A DNA stretch of 64,000 bases from Motiliproteus sp. SC1-56 (GTDB taxonomy: Bacteria > Pseudomonadota > Gammaproteobacteria > Pseudomonadales > Balneatricaceae), in the NCBI RefSeq assembly GCF_017309075.1, contig NZ_JAEMGS010000007.1, positions 1-64,000 on the forward strand. Direction: 5' to 3'. How positions within the stretch are numbered: the first letter of the stretch is position 1; each line of letters starts with the position of its first letter. The notes under the pieces were generated by a model. It ran no database searches and was not told where the DNA came from. It saw only the letters and a list, made by a program, of their open reading frames with translations. This document shows, one piece after another, positions 54,929-63,796 of the stretch. The position numbers and the translations under genes were made by a program.

Positions 54929-56992
54929 TCAGGCGCCACTGAAAAAGTCGTAATCCATGCGGGATCGCGGCGCCTGGAGGTAGTAGCCCTGGATATAGTG
55001 GACCCCGGCCCGGTACAGCTTGGTCATAACGTTGGTCCCTTCCACCAGGGGGGCGACCACGGTTTTTTCACCGAGGCGCAAGGGCTCGATCAGCTTGTCG
55101 AACGCCTCGTGCTTGGCCGGGTCTTCCAGCTCCTGGACAAAGGAGCCGTCCAGCTTCACGTACTCGGCCGGGACGTGGCGCAGCACATTTTCCGAGTCGA
55201 TGGAGCTGCCGTAGTGCTTGATGCAGGCGCTGGCATGGAGTTGCACCAGCCCCTGGGCGAAGATGTTGGCGTACTTGAGGTAGGAGGAGGCGTCGGCTTC
55301 GCTGAACTGGAAAATCAGCGAGTCGCCTGGCACTTCGAACGCCTTGAGCTGCTCCGCAATCCACTGCAGCAGCCGCGGGTCCTCCAGGGAACGCCCGGTC
55401 AGGTTGATAAACAGGCGGTTGCGCTTGCCCTCTCGGTGCTCCTCGGCCAGCTGGCGAATGCTCTCCTGGATCACCCAGCGGTCGAGCTCCACGCTCAGCT
55501 CCGCGTGATCCAGCATGGTGAGGAACATGTTGGGGGAGACTTCGTTATCGTCCTTGTCGATCAGGCGCAGCAGTACTTCGTACAGGCTCTGGTGGTCGCC
55601 GCGAAGGCTGACCACCGGCTGGAACAGGAGCTTGAAGCTATTGTCCTTGATGGCGGCGCGGAGCTTTTTGACCGAGAGGCCTTCGTCTTCCTCCTGCTCC
55701 TCCGGAACCAGCAGGTTGACGCCGTTGCCGCGCTGACTTTCGCTGCTCACCCCCTCGGAGGCGGCCTGTGCCAGACGCAGTACTTCCTGGGAGCTGGGCG
55801 AGTCGGCGGTAATGGGGGTGACGCCGATGCTGCAGGTGGTCTGGATGCTCTGGCCGGCAACGGTGGAGAGGTTGCTCTCCACCGCAGCGCGGATCCGCTC
55901 TGCGACCTCCATGGCCTTGCTGGAGTCTGGATCGCCGTAAATCAGGGCGAAGGCGTCAAGGTTGTAACGGGTCAGGACATGGGCCCGGTTGACCAGTTTT
56001 TTCAGGGTGTTGGCCACGTCACGGACGATGGTGTCAGCCCCGTTGACCCCCACCTCCGCTTTGAGGCTGTTGAAATTGTCGAGGGTGATGTAGAACAGGT
56101 GTAGCCCTTGCCCAGCCCTGACTGCCGACTGCACCGCCTGGTCCAGCTTCTTGGCGAGAAACACCTGGTTCTTGAGGCCGGTCACTAGGTCCTGCTCGGC
56201 GAGGGACTCCATCACCGCGTCCTGGTGGGGGGTGTGCATGGTGACCTGGATGCAGGCGGTCCGCTCGAACCGGGAGCGGTGCAGGTTCAGGCTGGCATTG
56301 AAGCGGCTGTTGTCTTTGCGACGGATCAGCAGGTCCAGATCCTGTTCAACGTCGCTGTCGCTGCGAAAATCGTCCAGCCCCTGGCTCAGTTTCTGTTTTT
56401 CTTCGCCGTCGGCGAGTTGTTCCAGGGGGCTGCCAAGGAGCTCCTTGCTGTCCTCAAAACCGGTCATTTCCATGAAGGCCGGGTTCAGGTAAATCAGCTC
56501 GTGCTCCTTGTTGACGAAGGCAATGGCCTCGCTGGAGGAGTGCAGCAGCTCGCGTAGGCGCTTCTCGGATTCGACCAGGTGGAATTCGGCCTGACGCCGG
56601 CGACGGCGGTTCTTCAGGTGGTAGAGTTCCCGGCGGATCACCAGGGTTAGAAGCTCCTTCTGGTCAAAGGGGACCACGGCGCTGGCGCGGTTCTTCATGC
56701 CTTCCAGGCGGTGCTCTACGTCGGCTGTCGGGGCCAGCACGATAACCGGAATATCCTTGTTGTGAGCTTTGAGCTGTTCGCCCAGCTCGGCGAGACTGAG
56801 CGGCGCCTGTTGCGCGATCAGGATCAGGTCCCAGGTACGCGCGCCGAGGGCTTTGTTCAGTTGCTCCGCGGTATCTACTTGCTCCGCGTGGGCGCTGAGT
56901 CGTTCGGCCTGTAGCAGGGAGATCACAGGCTCCGAGTCCGTGGATTTGACGCCGATGAAAAGGATATTGAGGTTCTGTCGCAACTTCTGCAT
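54929..56992 (-). CDS. fimX: FimX-like c-di-GMP effector (REC-PAS-degenerate GGDEF-degenerate EAL)
   Basis: A 687-residue protein, close in length to Pseudomonas FimX (about 691). Domains: receiver-like (about 8-125), PAS (about 140-250), GGDEF-like (about 265-430) and EAL-like (about 445-680). The GGDEF motif reads NLDAF, so cyclase activity should be absent. The EAL motif reads EVL at residues 472-474, and the DDFGTG loop reads KHYGSS, so the catalytic Asp pair is lost. A c-di-GMP-binding effector role in type IV pilus assembly and twitching is inferred from this match. It is encoded alone with its own upstream region. Confidence 0.8.
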   Translation of the reverse strand: MQKLRQNLNILFIGVKSTDSEPVISLLQAERLSAHAEQVDTAEQLNKALGARTWDLILIAQQAPLSLAELGEQLKAHNKDIPVIVLAPTADVEHRLEGMKNRASAVVPFDQKELLTLVIRRELYHLKNRRRRRQAEFHLVESEKRLRELLHSSSEAIAFVNKEHELIYLNPAFMEMTGFEDSKELLGSPLEQLADGEEKQKLSQGLDDFRSDSDVEQDLDLLIRRKDNSRFNASLNLHRSRFERTACIQVTMHTPHQDAVMESLAEQDLVTGLKNQVFLAKKLDQAVQSAVRAGQGLHLFYITLDNFNSLKAEVGVNGADTIVRDVANTLKKLVNRAHVLTRYNLDAFALIYGDPDSSKAMEVAERIRAAVESNLSTVAGQSIQTTCSIGVTPITADSPSSQEVLRLAQAASEGVSSESQRGNGVNLLVPEEQEEDEGLSVKKLRAAIKDNSFKLLFQPVVSLRGDHQSLYEVLLRLIDKDDNEVSPNMFLTMLDHAELSVELDRWVIQESIRQLAEEHREGKRNRLFINLTGRSLEDPRLLQWIAEQLKAFEVPGDSLIFQFSEADASSYLKYANIFAQGLVQLHASACIKHYGSSIDSENVLRHVPAEYVKLDGSFVQELEDPAKHEAFDKLIEPLRLGEKTVVAPLVEGTNVMTKLYRAGVHYIQGYYLQAPRSRMDYDFFSGA

Positions 56993-57286
56993 AAGTGCCG
57001 CTTTTCTGAAGTCCGTTCCGGTTGAGCGGCTAGATTACACCTTTAGCGGGTAATTATCATCTGTGGAGCCTGGGGCTGTGTTGCCATTTCAGGGCCTTAG
57101 CGCGGTGTCCTTGAGGCTCTGGGCAGATCGGCTGACTGCGTCGGCAAAGGGGCGGGGGGCAGCGAAAGGAAAGTAGCTGTGAGGCGGCAGGTCAGTGCGG
57201 GTGCTCGTGCGTGTATTGTTCTGCTGACGCCGGACTTGACTGTGCGACGGATCGGATCTGAGGATTGTGCTGTAGGGGAGAAAAGA
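56993..57286. other. Intergenic stretch upstream of the FimX-like gene
   Basis: About 295 bp between the FimX-like start and the first tRNA-Gln. It should contain the fimX-like promoter (reverse strand), but I find no convincing -35/-10 pair, and I see no gene. Confidence 0.5.
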
Positions 57287-57361
57287 TGGCTGGGGTGGCA
57301 GGATTCGAACCTACGCATGACGGGATCAAAACCCGTTGCCTTACCGCTTGGCGACACCCCA
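57287..57361 (-). tRNA. tRNA-Gln (anticodon TTG), copy 1
   Basis: 75 nt on the reverse strand with encoded CCA. Acceptor TGGGGTG/CACCCCA, anticodon loop TTTTGAT gives TTG. The sequence is identical to the copy at 61015-61089. Confidence 0.96.
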
Positions 57362-57456
57362 GCAGAGGTTGGTGGCTACAGCTGAATGTTAGCTGTTTTT
57401 CCACCGCCAGCAACAAGAGAGAGGGGCCTCTTTGACTGCTGGCTCAATACGGAGAA

Positions 57457-57533
57457 TGGTGGCTATGACTAGATTCGAACTAGTGACCCCATCATTATGA
57501 GTGATGTGCTCTAACCAACTGAGCTACATAGCC
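57457..57533 (-). tRNA. tRNA-Met, elongator (anticodon CAT)
   Basis: 77 nt on the reverse strand with encoded CCA. Acceptor GGCTATG/CATAGCC; anticodon loop CTCATAA gives CAT. The pairing at the acceptor tip indicates elongator, not initiator, tRNA. It lies upstream of tRNA-Gln copy 1 and probably shares its transcript. Confidence 0.95.
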
Positions 57534-57550
57534 GCCGTATTGAGGCGCGA

Positions 57551-57579
57551 ATTATTCCCTGTTCCGGGAATCTTGTCAA
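57551..57579 (-). promoter_or_regulatory. Consensus promoter of tRNA-Met-tRNA-Gln
   Basis: Reverse strand TTGACA (57579-57574), 17 bp, AATAAT (57556-57551), with the tRNA starting about 11 bp past the predicted transcription start. Confidence 0.82.
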
Positions 57580-57596
57580 CACCTCAGAAACAGATT

Positions 57597-58688
57597 TTAG
57601 ACGTTGAACCGGAAGTGGATCACGTCCCCGTCCTGGACCCGGTACTCCTTGCCCTCCAGGCGCCATTTCCCTGCTTCCTTGGCCCCCTGCTCGCCGTTGC
57701 AGGCGACGAAGTCGTCGTAGGAAATCACCTCGGCGCGGATAAAGCCTTTCTGGAAGTCGGTGTGAATAACGCCGGCCGCCTCGGGGGCGGTGGCGTTCTG
57801 CTTGACGGTCCAGGCGCGTACTTCCTTCACCCCGGCGGTGAAGTAGGTCTGCAGCCCCAGCAGGTGGTAACCGGCCCGAATTACCCGGTCCAGGCCTGGC
57901 TCTTCCATCCCCAGGTCGGCGAGAAACTCAGCGCGCTCCTCGTCGTCCAGCTCGGCGATCTCTGACTCCAGCTTGTTGCAGATGGCCACCACCTCGGCCC
58001 CCTCGTTTGCGGCCAGTTCGCGTACCTGGTCCAGGTGGGGGTTGTCCTCGAAGCCGTCCTCGTCGACGTTGGCAATGTAGAGGGTGGGCTTGGCGGTGAG
58101 CAGGTTTAGCCCCTTGATCGCCTTGCGCTCGTCGTCGTTGAGTTCCGCGGAGCGAACCGGCTCGCCACGCTCGAGGTAGGGCAGGATTTTTTCCAGCAGG
58201 GCCTTGGTCTTGAGGGCGTCCTTGTCGCCGCTCTTGGCGACGCGCAGCACTTTCTGCAGCTGTTTTTCCACGGACTCAAGATCAGCCAGGGCCAGTTCGG
58301 TGTTGATCACGTCGATGTCGGCCAGCGGGTCGATCTGGTTGGCCACGTGGATCACGTTATCGTCTTCAAAGCAGCGCACCACGTGGGCGATGGCGTCGGT
58401 TTCGCGGATGTTGGCCAGGAACTGGTTGCCCAGCCCCTCACCCTTGGAGGCGCCGGCCACGAGGCCCGCGATATCCACGAACTCCATGGTGGTGGGGATC
58501 ACTTTCTGCGGGTTGACGATGGCCGACAGCTTGTCCAGACGCGGGTCGGGCATGGGCACGATGCCGGCATTGGGCTCGATGGTGCAGAACGGGAAATTTT
58601 CGGCGTCGATCCCGGCTTTGGTCAGTGCGTTGAACAGGGTGGATTTGCCTACGTTGGGTAGGCCGACGATTCCGCAGTTAAATCCCAT
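57597..58688 (-). CDS. ychF: Redox-regulated ATPase YchF
   Basis: Obg-related P-loop protein that hydrolyses ATP rather than GTP and binds ribosomes. 363 residues: [14 protein letters not shown]alker [21 protein letters not shown], a central helical domain, and a C-terminal TGS-like domain ([19 protein letters not shown] segment). The G4 position lacks NKxD (here [10 protein letters not shown]), which explains ATP use. It lies 20 bp downstream of pth, the standard pth-ychF pairing. Confidence 0.97.
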   Translation of the reverse strand: MGFNCGIVGLPNVGKSTLFNALTKAGIDAENFPFCTIEPNAGIVPMPDPRLDKLSAIVNPQKVIPTTMEFVDIAGLVAGASKGEGLGNQFLANIRETDAIAHVVRCFEDDNVIHVANQIDPLADIDVINTELALADLESVEKQLQKVLRVAKSGDKDALKTKALLEKILPYLERGEPVRSAELNDDERKAIKGLNLLTAKPTLYIANVDEDGFEDNPHLDQVRELAANEGAEVVAICNKLESEIAELDDEERAEFLADLGMEEPGLDRVIRAGYHLLGLQTYFTAGVKEVRAWTVKQNATAPEAAGVIHTDFQKGFIRAEVISYDDFVACNGEQGAKEAGKWRLEGKEYRVQDGDVIHFRFNV

Positions 58689-58708
58689 GGTGTGATCCTG
58701 TGCTGAGG

Positions 58709-59296
58709 TCAGGCCTTGAAGCTGTGCAGCTTGGTCATCGCCTTGGCCAGGCCCTCGGTGAGTAGTAGAGGTAGTGTATTGAGTGCTGCGTCCAGCGCGG
58801 CCTGAACCTGCTCGCGCTCGTTGGCCGGGGCACGGCCGAGGACGTAGTTGTGTACCAGTTTGGCGTTGCCCGGGTGGCCGATGCCGATCCGCAGGCGCAG
58901 AAATGAGCGGTCGCCGCCCAGCTTTTCGATGGTGTCGCGCAGGCCGTTGTGGCCGCCGTGTCCGCCGCCCTGCTTGAGGCGGGCGCTGCCCGGGGGCAGA
59001 TCCAGCTCGTCGTGGGCCACCAGGATCTCCTCGGGCGCCACTTTGAAATAGCTGGCGAGGGCCTGAATCGCTTGGCCGCTGAGGTTCATGTACGTGGTGG
59101 GGATGAGCAGGTGCAGGTCCCGTCCGGCCAGGTGGGTCTTGCCGTGAAGACCGTGAAACCGTTTCTCGGGTTGCAGGGGGCAGCGGAGTTGCTGCGCCAG
59201 CTGCTGAACAAAATCGGCCCCTGCATTGTGACGGGTCTGGTCGTACTTGGGCCCGGGATTACCCAGGCCGACGATCAATTTAACCGCTGTTGTCAC
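58709..59296 (-). CDS. pth: Peptidyl-tRNA hydrolase
   Basis: Recycles peptidyl-tRNA released by stalled ribosomes. 195 residues with [21 protein letters not shown] (catalytic His in RHNAG), [13 protein letters not shown], and the [26 protein letters not shown] loop. It is encoded between rplY and ychF, the usual order. Confidence 0.97.
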   Translation of the reverse strand: MTTAVKLIVGLGNPGPKYDQTRHNAGADFVQQLAQQLRCPLQPEKRFHGLHGKTHLAGRDLHLLIPTTYMNLSGQAIQALASYFKVAPEEILVAHDELDLPPGSARLKQGGGHGGHNGLRDTIEKLGGDRSFLRLRIGIGHPGNAKLVHNYVLGRAPANEREQVQAALDAALNTLPLLLTEGLAKAMTKLHSFKA

Positions 59297-59324
59297 CGTG
59301 CAGGAGCCTCGACCTCGCTAGTGC

Positions 59325-59909
59325 TTACTTGCGCTTGCGAGCAACGGTGGCCACCGGCTGGTCGTGGTCGGCACCCAGCGCCAGGGCGGGGATAGTCACG
59401 CCGTTCGGGCACTTGACGTCGGACAGGTGGACGATTTCGTCAACCTTGACGTGCTGCATGTCCACTTCCAGGTACTCGGGCAGGTTGTCGGGCAGACACT
59501 TGATCTCAACCTGGTTGAGGATGTGAGAAGCCTTGCCACCGAGCTTGATCGCCTCGGACTTGCCTTCGTTGACGAAGTGCAGGGGCACGGTGATCTTGAT
59601 CGGGTTGCTCTTGGTGACGCGCTGGAAATCCGCGTGCAGGATCACGGGCTTGGCCGGGTGGCGCTGCAGGTCCTTAAGAATGACCCGCTCTTCCTTGCCG
59701 TCGATGCTCAGGTTGAGGATGCTGGAGAAGAAGGCTTCGGACTCCAGTGCCTTTGACAGGTCCTTGTGAGGAATGGAGATGGCCTGGGGCTTCTTCTGCT
59801 TGCCGCCGAACACGATGGCGGGAACAAGGCTCGCTTCACGACGCAGGCGGCGGCTCGCACCTTTCCCCAGGTCGTCACGGGCTTGGGCGTTAACGGTGAA
59901 ATCAGACAT
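59325..59909 (-). CDS. rplY: 50S ribosomal protein L25, two-domain CTC form
   Basis: Binds 5S rRNA. The 194-residue protein has the N-terminal 5S-binding domain (about 1-95, DLGKGASRRLRREASLVPAIVFGG) and a C-terminal CTC/TL5-type domain (about 100-190) absent from the short E. coli protein, as in Pseudomonas. It is encoded downstream of prs on the same strand. A weak hairpin with a U tract separates the two. Confidence 0.96.
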   Translation of the reverse strand: MSDFTVNAQARDDLGKGASRRLRREASLVPAIVFGGKQKKPQAISIPHKDLSKALESEAFFSSILNLSIDGKEERVILKDLQRHPAKPVILHADFQRVTKSNPIKITVPLHFVNEGKSEAIKLGGKASHILNQVEIKCLPDNLPEYLEVDMQHVKVDEIVHLSDVKCPNGVTIPALALGADHDQPVATVARKRK

Positions 59910-59923
59910 TTTTGTCGTCCTTT

Positions 59924-59963
59924 AAAAAAAGACTGCAACACCCTTGCGACCAGGATATTGCAG
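59924..59963 (-). terminator. Weak terminator-like element between prs and rplY
   Basis: On the reverse strand CTGCAA (59963-59958) pairs with TTGCAG (59938-59933) across a 19-nt loop, followed by seven T residues. The stem is short, so read-through into rplY is likely. Confidence 0.4.
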
Positions 59964-60010
59964 CGGTTACGGGTTCCCCGGAAGGGGAGTGGTTATCCGC
60001 GCGGCGCTCC

Positions 60011-60952
60011 TCAGAGGAACATCGCGCTGATGGATTCTTCGTTGCACACCCGGCGGATTGATTCGGCCAGCAGTTCGCACATGGTGAGCTGGCGGATGCG
60101 CTCGCAGGCCGCAGCGTCCTCGCGCAGCGGCAGGGTGTCGGTGACCACGAGCTCGTCCAGGCTGGAGTTGTTGACGTTCTCAATGGCCCGGCCGGAGAGC
60201 ACCGGGTGGGTGGCGTAGGCCACGACCCGGGAGGCGCCGTGATCCTTGAGGGCGCTGGCGGCCTTGCACAGGGTGCCGGCGGTGTCGCACATGTCGTCCA
60301 CCAGGATGCAGGTGCGCCCGGTGACGTCACCGATGATGTGCATCACCTGGGATTCGTTGGCCTTTTCCCGGCGCTTGTCGATGATGGCCAGATCGATGTT
60401 GAGCTGTTTGGCCACGGCACGGGCGCGCACGACGCCGCCCACGTCGGGAGAGACCACGATGGGGCTCTCGTAATTCTGGTTCTTGATCTCGTCCAGCAGC
60501 ACCGGTGAGCCATAGACGTTGTCCACCGGGATATCGAAAAAGCCCTGGATCTGGTCGGCGTGCAGGTCGACGGTCAGTACCCGGTCAATGCCCACGGAGG
60601 CCATCATGCTGGCACAGACCTTGGCGCTGATCGGTACCCGGGCCGAGCGGGGGCGTCGGTCCTGGCGGGCGTAGCCAAAGTAGGGCACCACGGCAGTGAT
60701 ACGGGTGGCCGAGGCGCGACGCAGGGCGTCGGCCATCAGGATCAGCTCCATCAGGTTGTCATTGGTGGGCTGACTGGTGGACTGGATGATGAAAACATCC
60801 TTGCCGCGAACGTTTTCGTTCAACTCCACCGCGATTTCGCCATCGCTGAAGCGGCCGATGGTGGCTTTTCCGAGAGAGATGCAGAGCTTGTTTGCGACCT
60901 TTTCGGCCAGTGCCGGATTGGAGTTTCCGGAGAAGACCATTAGCTTGGACAC
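60011..60952 (-). CDS. prs: Ribose-phosphate pyrophosphokinase
   Basis: Makes PRPP for nucleotide, histidine and tryptophan synthesis. 313 residues from GTG 60952 ([19 protein letters not shown]); AGAAGG lies upstream, and the frame further up runs through the tRNA and is not coding. The flexible loop [20 protein letters not shown], ribose-5-phosphate site and PRPP loop DDMCDTAGT are intact. The tRNA-Gln copy 2 lies in its leader, so the two are probably co-transcribed. Confidence 0.97.
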   Translation of the reverse strand: MSKLMVFSGNSNPALAEKVANKLCISLGKATIGRFSDGEIAVELNENVRGKDVFIIQSTSQPTNDNLMELILMADALRRASATRITAVVPYFGYARQDRRPRSARVPISAKVCASMMASVGIDRVLTVDLHADQIQGFFDIPVDNVYGSPVLLDEIKNQNYESPIVVSPDVGGVVRARAVAKQLNIDLAIIDKRREKANESQVMHIIGDVTGRTCILVDDMCDTAGTLCKAASALKDHGASRVVAYATHPVLSGRAIENVNNSSLDELVVTDTLPLREDAAACERIRQLTMCELLAESIRRVCNEESISAMFL

Positions 60953-61014
60953 GCTGGGTACCTTCTTGGACGGTGGCGGTGAGTATGGGTGGAGTCGGGC
61001 GGTAGTATTAAAAA

Positions 61015-61089
61015 TGGCTGGGGTGGCAGGATTCGAACCTACGCATGACGGGATCAAAACCCGTTGCCTTACCGCTTGGCGACACCCCA
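61015..61089 (-). tRNA. tRNA-Gln (anticodon TTG), copy 2
   Basis: 75 nt on the reverse strand, identical to the copy at 57287-57361 including the encoded CCA. It lies immediately upstream of prs, its usual place in Pseudomonas. Confidence 0.96.
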
Positions 61090-61249
61090 GCAACTCAAAA
61101 TCGGGCCAGGCCCGTTTTCGAGCGGCATATTTTCGGGGAAGGGTGAGGCGTTGTCAAACGTTGGGTGAAAATTAGCCGTTCCGGGGAGGGCGATGCGGCT
61201 TGAGTTCCTTCCGGTCGGGTGGTCTTGGGGGGCAGCCGGGAGCGTCCCG
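61090..61249. other. lolB-tRNA-Gln spacer lacking ispE
   Basis: 160 bp only. In Pseudomonas and most relatives ispE, about 850 bp, lies between lolB and tRNA-Gln/prs. No trace of a kinase frame is visible here, only the promoter of tRNA-Gln-prs. Confidence 0.6.
61129..61157 (-). promoter_or_regulatory. Promoter of tRNA-Gln-prs
   Basis: Reverse strand consensus TTGACA (61157-61152), 17 bp, GAAAAT (61134-61129). About 30 nt of 5' leader would precede the tRNA. Confidence 0.65.
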
Positions 61250-61855
61250 TCAGCTATGGGGCGGCGGTGGGAGTGTCCACTCTTTGAGCAGCAGCACGAC
61301 CCTGAGTGAATCGCCGTGGCTGAGAATCAGGCGACGCGGCAGCTGGGGGGGCGGCCCGTCCTGGTACTCCCGGTACTGAATCACCCAGCCCTGCTGTTCA
61401 AGCCGCTCCAGGCGGTTCTGCGGGTCCAGCGTGTGGCGGCTCGGATAGTCCGGTGCCGGTAGCCCCCGGACCCAGTAGTGCAGCTGGCTGATTGGCAGGT
61501 GCCAGCCGAGCTGCGCTTGTAGCATCTGTTCGGGGGTGGCGGCTTGAAAACGGCCTTCACCGGCGATGTCCAAGGTCACCAGCCCCGGCGTCCCCTGGAT
61601 TCTGACCGAGCCCTGACCCAGGGGGCCGGCGAGGAAAATCTGGTAGCGCCGGGGCTGCTGGGTCCAGTTGAGGCTGGCGGAGGTGTAGCGGTCGGGCTGG
61701 CGGACGCCCATTTTGCCCAGCACCTGCCAGCTTTCAAGCGCCTGCAGCTGTAGCTGGCGGGCGGCCCACCCAGGCGCCTGGGAGTCCGGTAGCGGGGCCG
61801 TGGCACAGCCGGCGAGCACCAGGACCGCAAGGGCTGCGATCAGCCGCGTCAACAT
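61250..61855 (-). CDS. lolB: Outer-membrane lipoprotein receptor LolB
   Basis: Receives lipoproteins from LolA and inserts them in the outer membrane. 201 residues with signal peptide and lipobox VLAGCAT (Cys16). The LolB fold is visible: WQVLGKMGVRQPDRYTSASLNW, the FLAGPLGQGSVRIQG strand pair and YWVRGLPAPDYPS. It lies 1 bp after the TPR lipoprotein gene. The ispE gene normally downstream is absent. Confidence 0.92.
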   Translation of the reverse strand: MLTRLIAALAVLVLAGCATAPLPDSQAPGWAARQLQLQALESWQVLGKMGVRQPDRYTSASLNWTQQPRRYQIFLAGPLGQGSVRIQGTPGLVTLDIAGEGRFQAATPEQMLQAQLGWHLPISQLHYWVRGLPAPDYPSRHTLDPQNRLERLEQQGWVIQYREYQDGPPPQLPRRLILSHGDSLRVVLLLKEWTLPPPPHS

Positions 61856-61856
61856 A

Positions 61857-63611
61857 CTAGCTTTCCCGCGCGGAGGTCTTGCCCGCCTCCTCGATGGCCC
61901 GCAGCAACAGCGGGCTGTCCGGAGTCTGCTCCAGCGCCTCCTCCCAGACCTGCATGGCCTGCATTTTTTTGCCCAGCGCCCAGTAGACTTTGCCGAGGTG
62001 GGTGGCGATCTCCGGGTCTGGGAAGCTGTTGTAGGCCCGCTGCAGGTATTCGAGCGCCTTGTCGTAGTTGCCCAGGTTGTAGTAAGCCCAGCCCATGCTG
62101 TCGAGGATGGCGGGATCGTCGGGTTTAATGGCCAGGGCCCGTTCGATCAGGGCCAGGGCTTCTTCATGGCGGTCGGTGTGGTCGGTGAGGCTGTATCCCA
62201 GGGCGTTGAGGGCGGTGGCATTGTCCGGGTCCAGTTCCAGCAGGTAGCGCAGGTCGGACTCCAATAGTTCCAGATCGCCCTGCTTTTCTCCGAGCAGGGC
62301 CCGGCTGTAGCGCAGGCGGACGTTGTCCGGGTGGGTTTCCAGCGCCTGGTCAAGCAGCGCCATCGCCTGGTGGTCGAAGTCACGCTCGATCAGCCAGCTC
62401 GACTCCAGGGCGTAGAGAGTGGGAGCGGCATCGGGGAACTGCTGTCGCGCCTGGGACATGATCTGGCCCAGGCGTGGCTGGGCCTGGGGCTGGTCCAGGA
62501 TTTTGACAACCTCGGCATAGCTCGGAAGAAAATAGGTGGACTCGGTGACCTGCAGGTAGTGCTCCAGGGCGTTCTCGGCCTCGCCTTGCTGCTGGTCGAT
62601 GCGGCCCAGGTAGTAATGCAGGGTGCTGCTCATCCCGACCTGCTCGGCAAGGCTGCTGAAGTAGGCTTCGCTGGTGTCGAGCTGGTTGTGCTCGAGCATC
62701 AGTGCGCCGAGGTAGAAGTGCAGGTTGTGGTCTCTTGGGTAGCGTGTCAGGAGTTGATCGGCCTGCTGCTCGGCTAGCGGGTACTGGCCCTTTTCCAGCA
62801 GCAGTCGCGTATAAAGGGTGCGCATCTGCTTGTGATCGCGTCTTTCCAGCTCCTCGCGCAGGTGGCCAAGGGCCGTGTCCAGGTGGCCGGATTTGCTCTG
62901 CAGGTCGGCCTCCAGCAGGATGGCCCGGTCAAGGGCGGGATCCTGTTCCAGTGCCTGCTGGGCCAGCGCCAGGGCGCCGGGAATGTCCCCTTGGTGCTGG
63001 ATCATCACCGCCTTGACGTAAAGCAGGGGGGCCAGGGGCTCAACGGCCAGCATCCTGTCGATCTGCACTACGTAGGCCGCCCGCTCCTCGTCGCTCATCT
63101 GTTGCGCCTGGTTCGCCAGGGCATCGATGGCCCGCAGGTCGTCTCCCTCCAGCACCTTTTCCAGCATGGGCAGGGCCTTCTCGCGGTCGCCGCGCAAAAT
63201 CAGCTCGGTGGCGGCGAAACCGTAGGGGGTCGGGTTGTCCGGTTCGACGTCGATCCACAGCAGGGCGGCTTTGAGCAGCGCTTCGCGGTTGCGGGCCTGT
63301 CCAGCGAGCTGCAGGGCGCGTTTGATAACGCCCAGGTCGCGGGTCTGCTCGGCCTGCTCCAGGTAGTTGCCCAGGCTGACGCCGGTCAGCCCCCGGGAGG
63401 CGGCCATTTCTGCCACCATCAGGGAGTAGAGGGTCGCGGGCTTGAAACTACCGGTGGTGGCGGGCGGTGCCTTGGCTGTCGCAGCCGGCTTGGGCGTCTG
63501 CGTGGCTTGGGGAGGGGGGGAGGCCTCGTGAGAGGCGCAACCGGCCAGAGCCAGGGTCAGGGCGCCGGTGGCGAGGGTAAAGCAATGATGGGTCTTGGTT
63601 ATTTGCGGCAA
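61857..63611 (-). CDS. TPR-repeat lipoprotein (PA4667-like)
   Basis: A 584-residue lipoprotein with lipobox LALAGCASH and a Pro/Thr-rich spacer, then repeated TPR units along the whole chain (for example PYGFAATELILRGDREKALPMLEKVLE and TALNALGYSLTDHTDRHEEALALIERAL). It lies one base upstream of lolB, the same pairing as in Pseudomonas. TPR scaffolds near LolB suggest an envelope assembly role, but none is proven. Confidence 0.88.
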   Translation of the reverse strand: MPQITKTHHCFTLATGALTLALAGCASHEASPPPQATQTPKPAATAKAPPATTGSFKPATLYSLMVAEMAASRGLTGVSLGNYLEQAEQTRDLGVIKRALQLAGQARNREALLKAALLWIDVEPDNPTPYGFAATELILRGDREKALPMLEKVLEGDDLRAIDALANQAQQMSDEERAAYVVQIDRMLAVEPLAPLLYVKAVMIQHQGDIPGALALAQQALEQDPALDRAILLEADLQSKSGHLDTALGHLREELERRDHKQMRTLYTRLLLEKGQYPLAEQQADQLLTRYPRDHNLHFYLGALMLEHNQLDTSEAYFSSLAEQVGMSSTLHYYLGRIDQQQGEAENALEHYLQVTESTYFLPSYAEVVKILDQPQAQPRLGQIMSQARQQFPDAAPTLYALESSWLIERDFDHQAMALLDQALETHPDNVRLRYSRALLGEKQGDLELLESDLRYLLELDPDNATALNALGYSLTDHTDRHEEALALIERALAIKPDDPAILDSMGWAYYNLGNYDKALEYLQRAYNSFPDPEIATHLGKVYWALGKKMQAMQVWEEALEQTPDSPLLLRAIEEAGKTSARES

Positions 63612-63731
63612 AATGGAGCATTCCCCGTTAAAGTAGAGCCTTACTATAAAGCAGCAGCGACCCGAATGTCAGGCCGCTGCGGGGCGTCGGAAGCGGTATT
63701 ATTGTTTGGCGCTGAGAAATAGACCCTCGTT

Positions 63732-63760
63732 TTCAATATTCGCTCAATTAAAGTTATCAT
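63732..63760 (+). promoter_or_regulatory. Putative hemA promoter
   Basis: TTCAAT (63732-63737), 17 bp, TATCAT (63755-63760), 36 bp before the hemA start, divergent from the TPR lipoprotein gene. Confidence 0.55.
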
Positions 63761-63796
63761 TACGCGCTTGTTTGATCTGGAGACGTGAAACCCCCG

